Origin: an uncultured Clostridia bacterium | GTDB taxonomy: Bacteria; Bacillota; Clostridia; Peptostreptococcales; Anaerovoracaceae | DNA length: 64,000 nt | Direction: 5' to 3' | Assembly (NCBI GenBank): GCA_945928865.1 | Contig: CAMENZ010000005.1 | Coordinates: 47,575-111,574 of the forward strand | Notes under the pieces: model-generated | Seen by the model: the letters and a program-made list of their open reading frames with translations, nothing else | Database searches by the model: none | Told to the model about the DNA's origin: nothing | Part shown: piece after piece, positions 9,410 to 20,100 of the stretch | Position numbering within the stretch: the first letter of the stretch is position 1 | Layout: each line of letters opens with the position of its first letter | Made by a program: the position numbers and the translations under genes

Positions 9410-10765
9410 TTAGAGTAATTTGCTGCTTCTATTCCAAATCCCCATTTTTTCTGCTTGAGCAATTAACTTTTCATGAAAATCCGGATGAGATATGGAAATA
9501 AGGAGTTCAGCCCTCTGCCAAGTCGTCTTTCCCTTTAAGGAAACGGCACCATACTCTGTTACAATATAATCTACTGCCTGTCTTGGACTGGTTACAATGG
9601 CTCCCTGAGGTAAGAAAGGCATAATCAAAGATTCTCTTTCACCATCTTTAGTAATTCTAGATGATGGGGTGCATAAAAAGCTATGTCCACCCTTAGACAA
9701 AAATGCTCCCAGCACAAAATCAAGCTGACCTCCGGTTCCCGAAATTTGCCTTTGCCCTGCAGTTTCCGAACATACCTGTCCATATAAATCTACAGCTATA
9801 CAGCTATTTACCGATATAAAATTAGGAATTTTCGATATGGTAGAAACATTATTTACATAATCTACCGGTGCTGCGCAGCAAATAGGATTGTTATCTATGA
9901 AATCATAAAGTCTTTTTGTGCCTCCTGCAAAGGTATAGACAGCCTTGCCCTTATCCACAGACTTATTCCCCGTAAGCTTTCCGGCTTCAAACAAATCCAC
10001 ATAAGCATCTGTAAACATTTCTGTGTGAGCTTCCACATTTCTTATATCAGATTGAGCAATTTTCTGACCAATACATAAAGGTAATGCTCCGATACCCAGT
10101 TGAACTGTACAATGGGATTTTATATTTTTAACCACATGATCTGCAATCTTCTGATCAATTTCTGATGGTGGTTTGATCTTAAGTTCCGGCAACGGCGAAT
10201 TACTTCCTTCAACCACATAATCTATGCCATATAAGTTAAGCTGGGTTTGATTTCCCTGTGCCTTAGGCATATTGTGATTAACCTCTACAATCCTCATTTT
10301 AGCTGACTTAAGAACACCCCACATATCCGCAACCTGTGGTCCAATATTGAAATTCCCGTATTCATCCATAGGACCAACTTGCAAAAAGGCAATATCCACA
10401 CCATTATCATTGTTGGTCCATAGAAAAGGTAATTCGTTAAACATCATTGGCATAAACCAACATCTGCCATCTTTATTCATCAACCTGTCATGACTAGAAA
10501 AATGGGCTGACACAAATCTTACCTGATCGTTGCTGTCTGTGGCAAAATATGTTTCAAAAGGCTTCTCTCTTATGGAAACCGTACTTATAATCGTAACGTC
10601 TTTTAACTCTTTAGCCCTCTTTGCTAAGGCTCTATCAATATCAACTACAGTTCCGCAACCTAAACCAAAATGTACACGGCTACCGTTTTTAATCTTTGCA
10701 GCAGCCTCATCAGCACTAATCAGCTTTTTAGCATATTCACTTTGTAACTCTGATACTTTATACAT
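9410..10765 (-). CDS. Acetyl-CoA hydrolase/transferase family CoA-transferase
   Basis: This 451-residue enzyme belongs to the acetyl-CoA hydrolase/transferase family, which includes butyryl-CoA:acetate CoA-transferase and 4-hydroxybutyrate CoA-transferase. The expected catalytic Glu (about residue 249) is in the AHTEMFTDAY motif, followed by the glycine-rich FAGGTKRLYDF segment, and IGALP and GTGGQLDF match the CoA-binding region. The length fits the butyryl-CoA:acetate group, whose members release butyrate while recycling acetyl-CoA, but the substrate cannot be fixed from sequence. The gene stands alone, with no beta-oxidation-type butyrate genes nearby. It is read from the ATG at 10765. Confidence 0.85.
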   Translation of the reverse strand: MYKVSELQSEYAKKLISADEAAAKIKNGSRVHFGLGCGTVVDIDRALAKRAKELKDVTIISTVSIREKPFETYFATDSNDQVRFVSAHFSSHDRLMNKDGRCWFMPMMFNELPFLWTNNDNGVDIAFLQVGPMDEYGNFNIGPQVADMWGVLKSAKMRIVEVNHNMPKAQGNQTQLNLYGIDYVVEGSNSPLPELKIKPPSEIDQKIADHVVKNIKSHCTVQLGIGALPLCIGQKIAQSDIRNVEAHTEMFTDAYVDLFEAGKLTGNKSVDKGKAVYTFAGGTKRLYDFIDNNPICCAAPVDYVNNVSTISKIPNFISVNSCIAVDLYGQVCSETAGQRQISGTGGQLDFVLGAFLSKGGHSFLCTPSSRITKDGERESLIMPFLPQGAIVTSPRQAVDYIVTEYGAVSLKGKTTWQRAELLISISHPDFHEKLIAQAEKMGIWNRSSKLL

Positions 10766-10952
10766 TGCTACCTCTCAAATTTTCATCCTAAAATATTTGC
10801 ATTATTCTTTTCTTACTTTTACATTATCTAATTTTTTATTTGTCTTTTTTTTAACAACAAATGTATTATACTATCTTTTAAAACAAAATTCAATAAATAT
10901 CTATGAAATTTAAAAAAATTATGATATACTGTTTATAATATATTCTTAATAT

Positions 10953-11027
10953 GTCTCCTTAGTTAAATGGATATAACGGAGCTCTCCTAAAGCTCAGTTG
11001 CCAGTTCGATTCTGGCAGGGGATACCA
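10953..11027 (+). tRNA. tRNA-Arg (anticodon CCT)
   Basis: The 75-base gene folds as a tRNA. The acceptor arms GTCTCCT and AGGGGAT pair with two G-U wobbles, the anticodon loop is CTCCTAA with CCT at 34-36 (reads AGG), the T-arm is TGCCAGTTCGATTCTGGCA, and CCA is encoded. A TATAAT at 10934-10939 sits at the right distance for a promoter, but its -35 box is poor. It points away from the general minus-strand direction of this region. Confidence 0.93.
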
Positions 11028-11062
11028 ACACCCGATAAAACTTTCTATTGGGTGTTTTTTTT
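11028..11062 (+). terminator. Terminator of tRNA-Arg
   Basis: ACACCCGATA (11028-11037) pairs with TATTGGGTGT (11046-11055), with one G-U pair, followed by an unbroken T-run. It begins at the base after the encoded CCA. Confidence 0.9.
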
Positions 11063-11066
11063 GTGC

Positions 11067-11110
11067 AAAAAAGGAAAAGACTGAGCTTTCGCTCAGTCAA
11101 TTCCTTTTTT
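11067..11110 (-). terminator. Terminator of the giant surface-protein gene
   Basis: GACTGAGC and GCTCAGTC (11079-11086 and 11091-11098) form a perfect stem around TTTC, extended by GGAA/TTCC and flanked by A-runs and T-runs. It follows the minus-strand stop at 11138 and could work in both directions. Confidence 0.88.
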
Positions 11111-11137
11111 AAAAAAAGAGGACAATAAATAAGGTGA

Positions 11138-14100
11138 TTATTTTCTAGTCTCTTCATGCCATTTCAATCCTAAATAAGCAAGTACTGCTTCTACTGCCAC
11201 CGGAAGAATCATAGGTATAGTATACTTATCTACCATTCCCATTGGCTGTGTTAAATCTTCCGTCATAATAAAGGCAATTACTGCAATTATAGCGACTACT
11301 ATTCCTATCGGCATATACTTACCATGTCTTACCTTAGCAATACCGCTCTTATCTTCTTTATTGCGTTTTGCAATAGCAAGTACAAATGCAAGGATTATAG
11401 CTCCTATAGTAAGTAAGAGATTTACTAAAGCCCAAGCGTTAGAGCCGTCAAGCTTTTCAGATTTTGCATTAGCATCATCACCTGAATCCTTCTTTCCATT
11501 CTGGTCATCAGAGCCCTTGTCACCTTTGCCACCTTTATTATCAGAAGCTTCTCCATCTTTATCCTGATCTATCGGATTAACATTCTTATCATCGTTGATA
11601 ATATTATTTCCATTCGGAGATTGACCATCGCCGATATGTTCTCCTTCATCCTTTGGATAAATAGGAGTAATTGGCTTATGTGGTCTATCCGGAATTTCTT
11701 CTGAATCTTCCCTTGGATTTGGCTTAACTGAAGGTTTATCCTTCTTAACTACAATTTTCTTTACTTCATCACTTGGAGCCTTACCTTCACTGTTAGATAT
11801 AGCAGTTACTGTATCTCCGGCTTTAATCTTAGTTCCCTTAGGTACATCTACTGTAAACTTGCCATCAGCATCAGTAGTTGTAGTTACCTTAGTTCCATCC
11901 GGAAGAGTAATTACAACCGTAGAGTCCGGCTCTGCAGTGCCTGTAATCTTAGTATCTCCATCTTCAATCTTGTCAAGTTTAGGTGGCTGTGTTTTTTCAA
12001 CCTTCTTCTTAACAATTTCCTGTGCAGGAAAACTTTCTACTTCGCCTGGCTTTGTAGCAGTAGCTGTAACAGCTCCACCTTCCTTAAGAGGTTTTCCATC
12101 AGGTGTATTAACTGCCCACTTACCATCAGAGTCAGGTGTAGCGGTTAATACTGTACCATCCGGTAAAATCACCTTAACAGATGAACCAGGCTTTGCTGTA
12201 CCTGTAACCTTAGTATCACCGTCTGTAACAGGATCAATCGTAGGTTTTTCTGTAATAGTGCTGATAATTGGTGGCGTAGGTGGTACCGGAGGTGTTCCCT
12301 TCTTAGTATACTGAGCTACATATGTAGTAGCCATATTAAAGGCGGTAAGTACATCCTTATCCCATCCACCATGTTCTGTGTTAATAGTATAATCTGTATT
12401 TGGAATTATAGTAGGAATAATAAAGTTGGATCCCACTTTTTCTCCTACATATACATCGTAATGATATTCTGATAATCCACTTACTCCATTAACTGTGAGT
12501 GTACCATTATCACCCTTTAGGAAGATAACCCTTACATAATTATCAGGAGTAGGCGCATCTTGATTTACAATTACAGTGTCTTTATACTGTGCTGTAAAGG
12601 TCTTAGCTGTTACCCTATCATCTTCTGTACTAACAGCAGGGCTCCAAGCATCAAATACTTTTCCAGGTGCCTTTACATCAAGAGCCTTTATCTTAGAATC
12701 AAGTGTAGGATCCTTCCATTCCATATCCTTTGGTACATACATCACTGTAGTTGGTTTTCCATTTACTGTTCCACCATTTCCATCAAAGGTAAGAATTACC
12801 CAGTTTTCCGCATCTGCTGGGATAGGATCCGGATTAACCTTAATCTGTGATGCTACATACTGTGCCGTAAATGTGCCTGAGTTATTAAATGTATCAGGTA
12901 TAGGATTATCCCAACCACCATTTTCAGACTTTGGTGCATAATCATCATTAGCCACTATTGTAGGAACTATAAACCCTGCAAGTTCTGCAGCTGCTTTAGT
13001 AGTACCCTGCTTAACATCATAAACCTTAGTAGATAAATCACTATTTGTATTAACTCTTAAGGTTCCGTTAGCTCCCTTATTAAAGGTAATTCTTACATAG
13101 CCATCTGGCATATTTTCTGTAGGATCTGTTATCACTAGCGGTTTGTCAGGTACAGGTGGTGTACTGATAGGTTCATACTGAGCAGTGTAAATATAAGGAG
13201 CTTCAGCCTTATCAAATTTTGCTGCCATCAGTTTATCCCATCCAGCATTGGTGTCAAGTGCCTTAAACCCATCATTTGGCTTAATTTCAGGAATTTCAAA
13301 TTTAGGTGTAGCTGCCTTAGCATCTTCTAAAGTTGTTCCTTCCTTAATATCATAAACTTTTTCATTAAGATTATCTACTGTTCCTAACTTAAGTTTACCA
13401 TTGTCTCCTGCCTTAAATGTTACTCTTACATAACCAGTCTTAGGGTCTGTAGTTGTCGGATCTACTACTACAGTAGGCTCTACCACTGGAGTAACATCCT
13501 CATACTTGGCTGCAAACACTACATCAGCCTTAATAGCTTCTTTATAATCTGCTAAATCTGTACCATATTCCTTTTCACCGGAAATCCAACCCGTAAAGGC
13601 ATTGTCTGTATTAGCTTTTACACCCGGAACTTTTAATGCCGGTTCTGCATTTTTAGCTTCTTCAAGAGTCTTTCCATCAAGTACAAAGAAGATTCTCTTT
13701 TCTGTACTTTCTATGGTTCCTCCTGTGCCTCCTGTAAAGCTAACCTTATGGTATCCTTCCGGAGTTGCAACAGTGTCATCTTGTTTTTCAGGAATTATAA
13801 CCATATACTTAGATTTATACTCTGCTTGATATGTAATATCTTTAGCAACAACATCTTCATCTCCTAAAGTTTCACCTTTCCACTTATCAAATAGCTGTGT
13901 TATGGATTTATGTGTAGGAGCCGGAGGAGTTACCTTATCCTTAACCTTGCCCCATTTCAAGTCCTTCTTAACAAAGAATCGTTTAACTTTACCAAAATCT
14001 AAGTCTCCGATTTTTCCTTCAGAAGTAGGGTCGAAAATTACTGTCACATAGCCTGTCGGCGGAACAGCATCCTGCTGAGTCACTTCTATAACATCTCTGT

Positions 14101-17100
14101 CTTCTTGGTAAACCGCAGTATATGTAGCACTATAAACTTCCTTGTCTTCTTCTAACGGAACCTTATCACTCCAAGAATCAAAGACTTTTCCCTCTGCTGT
14201 AGCCTTTCCATCAACCACTGCCTTAAGCTTAGGTTGAAGGTCTGTATCATTATATTTTGTACCCTTAAGAATATCAAATACCTTGTAACGATTTCCGCCA
14301 ATATTTCCTAAAACAACTTCTTGTGTAGTCTTTTCCTTACCATTTCCATCAAAGACAATTCTTACATAACCCGCCTCTATAGTAGTTGGAAGTTCTGTAT
14401 ATTCTATAATCTTTGTCTTAGTATCATACTGTGCAGTGTAGGTAGTTGTAGTCTTCTCAGCTAATTGAGCCGTCTTATCCATAGACTTATCCCAACCACC
14501 ATTTTCTGTCTTAACTATATAAGTATCATCAGCTGTTATAGTAGGAATCTTAAGACCCGCTTCTTCTAAAGTCATAATCGTCTCGTCTTTAAGGACATCA
14601 TACATCTTGATACCCTTTTCGACCTTAATACCGTCAATGCTTAAATATCCGCCATTACCTGCCTTAAATACAAGTCTAGCATATCCGTTAGGTATTTCTC
14701 CCGAATGTTCAGGATCAGCGACCTCTTTAATCTTATTCGTCCACTGAGCGGTTATAACAGTTTCATCTTTTATAAATTGAGTATTTTCAAAGTTTCCATC
14801 CCAGCCTGTAAAGGACCATTCGGAAGATATGGCTTTTACCTTAGGTGCTGTAAGAGTAACTAACTTAGTTTTATTTACATAGAACTGAGATACTTCACCC
14901 GCATCAAATTTACCGCGATCTCCTGGTTTAAATTCAACCTTAACATAACCTTCTGGTTTTTCCGGTGGGGTTGAAGGATTTTCAATCTTAATCACATCAC
15001 CTAAATCTGTAAACTGTGCATTAGTCGTTAAATCCTTAGTGATTTTTTCAGGAATTTCTTCATTACTCCAAAGTTCATTACCTGTCTTAGCCTTATATCC
15101 CACATTGGCACTAACTGTTGGTCTAATTATTTCCCTTGAAGCAGTGTCAGGTTTAACATAAAATTTAACCTTACCGTCAAGACTTCCCTTAACAGGGTCG
15201 ATTTTGAACCAGACAGTATGATAGCCTTCCGGTTTATCCCCATCTTCATTAGGAGTGTCGTCAGTTATAACATTACCTAAAGTTTCGTATTCTGCCTTAA
15301 TAGTCGTGTCTACAGTATAGGTTATTGGATTTTCAGGGTTATTATCCCAATTCTTAAATCTATATCCAACTGTTACACCTGTAACCTGAGGAACTTGACT
15401 TGATTGGAACTTCACTTCCTTATTCTTAACTACATAATATGTAGAAGTGCCGGTAATAGTACCCTTATCCTCTGCACTGAAAGTAACCTTAACATAATCA
15501 TCAGACGGTTTATCCCCTGTAACGATGTCGTTATTGTATATAGCAGTAAAGGTCTTTTCACCTTCATCTACGGTTTTATCCTTTGGTAATTCAGGACTCC
15601 ATTTAATAAAGTTTTCTCCCGTCTTAGGTGTTGGTTTTACAACCTTTCCTGCAAAATCTGCCCAATTAACAGTTTTCTTCACATCAAAACTATTGGATTT
15701 TACAGTAGTTCCATTTTTATCAAAACTTCCTTCTCCTGCATTAAATGTAATTCTTACATAGCCTTCAGGGGTTTCTTCTGTAGGATCCGGAATTATATCA
15801 TCTCCATACTGAGCAGTGTATTCCTTAGTAACCGTATCCTTAGCCACTTCTGTATCCATTGGAAGCTTAGGATTCCATCCCACAAAATTCTTTCCTGATT
15901 TAACAGGATTTAAAGCAGCAACTTTTTCTTTAATTTTATTCCAAGTAACAGTATTCTTAACTTCATAAGTAATTTCAGCCTTAGAATCTGTAAACTTGCC
16001 GCCATCACCCGCTAAGAATTTAAATCTTATAAATCCCTCTTTTTCAGGTATAGAAGAAGAAACTTCAGTAATATCATCTTGATATTTAGCATTAAGTAAT
16101 ATATCCTTATCAAACTTTTCAGGATATTCATTATCCCAACCTATAAAGTTTGTATTAGTCTTACTTGCCGTCTGTTTCTTAAAGCCGGCAGCTAGAGCCT
16201 CTGTCATAGAAAGACCTTTGCTTACAAAATAAACTTTCTTATTTCCTGTTGCTGGGCTTAAAATGCCTCCATCACCTGCATTAAATGTAACCTTTATATA
16301 CCCTTCTGGAGTTTCGCCAGGTGTTTCGGAATTAGTAGGCTCTTTTATTTTATCCTTGATTTTAATTTTGACAGCTACACTTCCTCCTGTCACTTTATTA
16401 CCAAAGATATCTGTAGCTTTAATAATTAGTGGATCCTTAGTATTATCAACTTCTACTGCTGATTTACCGCCTATCTCCCATTTCTTATATAGTTTACTAG
16501 CGGAATCTTGTTCTTTTTTAGTATATGTTAAATCTATAGGAATTTTCTCTAAACCTTCTACATTAGCAGGTTCATCTGTATTAAAGTAATAACCTTCAAT
16601 ATCATATCCTACGTATCCTTCAATTAAAATTTCAGAAACTTCGCTTCCATCCTTATACAGCTTAACTACAGGACCTACTGTATCTACAGTAACCGTATCA
16701 GTTGTAGTTTTCGGAAGTCTTTCAGGTTCTTCAACTTTTATCTTATATGCCTTTCCATGATTATCAATACTATGAGGTAGTTCAAATTTAATTTTGCCCT
16801 TATCTGCACCTTCCTGTATAGCATAGGCTATTAATGGCTCTCCATTAATTTTAACTTCTTCACCATTTTCTTTTAAAAGAGTATATTTAGTTTTCTTTGA
16901 AATAATAGAACCTACATCTCCTAATCCTGGAATTGCAGTATTTTCAGTAGCTTCTATTACTGTATACATCTTACCGTCTTTAGTAACATTAGGAATTTGC
17001 TTTAATCCTGTTGGAACCCTACTTTCCTCTCTATCTACTACTGTAACCCTTTCCTCAGATGAAGTAGTGATACTATCGTGAGTATGAGCTTTTGCAGTAA

Positions 17101-20100
17101 TTTCTTGAGCCTTGACAAATTTTGCAGTTGTGTCCTTAAAGGATATATTCAGTTTATTAGGATTAGAAGAATCAGCTGCAATACTATACTTATCCGAACC
17201 CTTGCCATCCGTAAACTTCCAAACACTACCTTGCTTTACCAGTTCGTATTCATTGCCCTGAATACTTCCTGTAATCTTATCTGAATCTTCGTCATTTATA
17301 GTTAATACAAAGGATGTATCATCGGTATATACCTTGGAAATCGTCGGCTTTTCTACCGCCAACTTGGTGTTTGTGACATTGATATAATAACCAATTGTAT
17401 CATATTCTCCCACTGTTACACTTCCTGATGCATCTGGATTTATGCCAGTTGAACCACTTGTAGTAGTGACATGATTTCTCTGAGTTGCTGCAGTATAAGC
17501 ATCTACATCATTTATCTTAATATCCTGTGTCTTATAGCCTTTCTTAAAGTCAGCAGTTCCTACACCTGTAGACTGAACTACTGTAACTCCATAGTGTGAC
17601 CAATCATCATCGCTATAAAACTTATCCTTATTCTGAGCATTTAGCTCAACTACTAAATAAGAAATTCTTCTTCCTTTATTATCATAAGAAGGAAGGGCTG
17701 TCCATGTCATATCTTTTCCATCTTCGTATTTCTTTATAGAATCTTTTACCGGATAATACTTAGCCGCTTCCGCCACAACTTCGTGACCAAAGGAACCTAC
17801 AGCAGTTCTTGTTATGAGAGCCATATACATTTCGTATGAACCTTGAGGTTTTTTATTATCCTTCCAAATCTTATGAGCGGTAACATCAAAATTCTTTTTC
17901 CATACAGCATATAACTTTATCTCTTTATTAATAAAATCTGTCGGAACGGGGTATTTGCTCATATTTACCAATTTAGAAGATGTGTTATCATTGAGTATGA
18001 CAGTATCAGGAACCTGTGCATCCTTATCCTTAGACCATCCAATCATAGAGTATCCACTCCTATTAAAATCATCTTTTTGATAAACATCCGGTAATTCCTT
18101 ATCTTGCCCCGCATAATTATCTGCAAGAATCATAGTCTTAGTGCCTGTCTTAGGTTGACCATCTGTTCCCTTATAATTAGGATCTAAGATAATCTTGGAA
18201 TTCCCCCAAACTGCATAGACAGTTTTATCTGTGAAATTCTTAGTATTTTCAGTAAATCTACCATCTCCAACCCAATCGGCTTTTTCTAAAATTTCCTTTA
18301 TCGAATCAAAATTCTTGGCTCCGATATTATCCTTATTTGCCCAACCTATGAACTTATAGCCTTCCTTAGTAGGCTGTCCTATATCTGTTTTAATTACATT
18401 TCTTCCATATAAAACTTCCTTCACATTTGTTTCAGGATTTCCACCTTTGCCATTAAATGTAACTTTAACAAACTGAGTAATTTCCGCCTTACTTCCTTTA
18501 TCTAAGTCTGTTGTGAGGGTAATCTGCCACTTAACTCCATCTTTTGTTATATGGTAAACTGTAACATTTCCACTTTCGCTTTGTCTGTTACCACCCTTGA
18601 TTGAAAGCTTTCCACCATCAACAGTCAAATCTAAATCATCGATACCCTTAGCTTTATGAAAATAAGTACTTTCATTGTTCTTAGGTAACACTAATTCACC
18701 TGTTTTACCATGAATGTTTATAATTCCGGTAATATCAGGTCTCTTAGAGTTTTCTATATCAGTATTCCATACTACATCTAACTTTGTATTTATAAGTTGC
18801 TTAATTACATAGTTAAACTTAGTTCTTTCTGTATCTGTATGTTTTTCTTCAGTTATAAACAAGTTATTAGGAACTAAGTCAGATGTCGCCTTATAATATA
18901 AAGGTTTTCCAGCTTCATCTTCTATATCTACCATTCCATTAGGAATATTTAAAATATATTTACCACTTACTATATCTGACTTTTGTAATGTAGCCGTAAT
19001 ATTTGCTAATCCTGTAGGTTCTTTTAAATCTTTATCCTTATACTGGGCTATGGTAAAAGTAACCTTCTTATCGGCACCTATTACCTTGTCCCAATCAAAA
19101 CCTGACGTACCTATACCTGTCGTAGCTACATCTACAACTAATTGTTCCTGTTTAACATATTTGGCGGTATAAGTTTTAGTTTCAGATATTTTAACCGCCT
19201 TATCCGGTGGTAAGTTTACAAATGAACTTCCATCTTTCCATTTTCTAAAAGACATATCAGATATATTACTAATTGCCTTAGGAACATATAAACCTGCCGC
19301 CTGTGCATTTTCCCATGTAAAATCCTTTTTAACATCGAAAATTTTCTTAATACCCTTGCCTAATTCAACCTCTTTTCCATCTGCCGCCTTACCGGTTAAA
19401 TGCCCACCATCTGTAGGGTCAAATGTAATTCTTACATAACCATCTACAGGTGAGCCAGTTGTAGGATTCTCTATAACCTCTCCTTTAACAGGAGTCCCCA
19501 CTTCTTGAAGTGTGAAACCACCTATAGTTACTATAGCTTCTACCTTATCACCTACTTCTAAATTAATTTCAGTAGGTATATTTGTAATGAATAGCTTGTC
19601 TGCTGTATCATACTTAGCATCTACATACATAGGTGTAGAGCTGTCTTTTTTAGTAATCTTAAATTGAACCTTTGAACTGCCTTCAGAAGCTGTTAGTTTT
19701 ACCGTCTTATCTCCAGCTAGTATCTGGTTAAACTTAGGTCCTTGAACTACTGTGACAGGTTTGCTATCAACTTCTTTTAAATCTCCTTGTTTAGCTTTAG
19801 CTGTAATAACCGTACCGGCTTTTAAACCTCTTCCTGAATTCATTTCATCTCTTTCCTCTAAGAGACCATTTGATTCCAACAAAGCCTTAACCTTTTCATT
19901 TTTCAGATCTATATTCCAATTTCTATCATCTGTCTTTATTAAATATTCTCCTGGAATCTGTACACCACCGATAGTAACCTTAACTTCATTTGCTAAATTC
20001 TTAGTGCCCGAAGGGATAGTTCCTCTAACCTTAAGTTCAGTAGAATATTGAGGTTTAATTTCAGTAGGTGTGGATTCTCCTACAATTCTAAAATCAGAAA

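Noticed and set aside
9951..9959. Single perfect DnaA box TTATCCACA inside the CoA-transferase gene
   Set aside because: It stands alone, and another single copy lies at 21855-21863 in the giant gene. Isolated 9-mers are expected by chance in 64 kb of AT-rich DNA.
10953..11027. tRNA-Arg as an integration site for a genomic island holding the giant surface gene
   Set aside because: No integrase, no repeated tRNA 3' end and no mobile genes are visible; the tRNA has its own terminator and the giant gene its own promoter.
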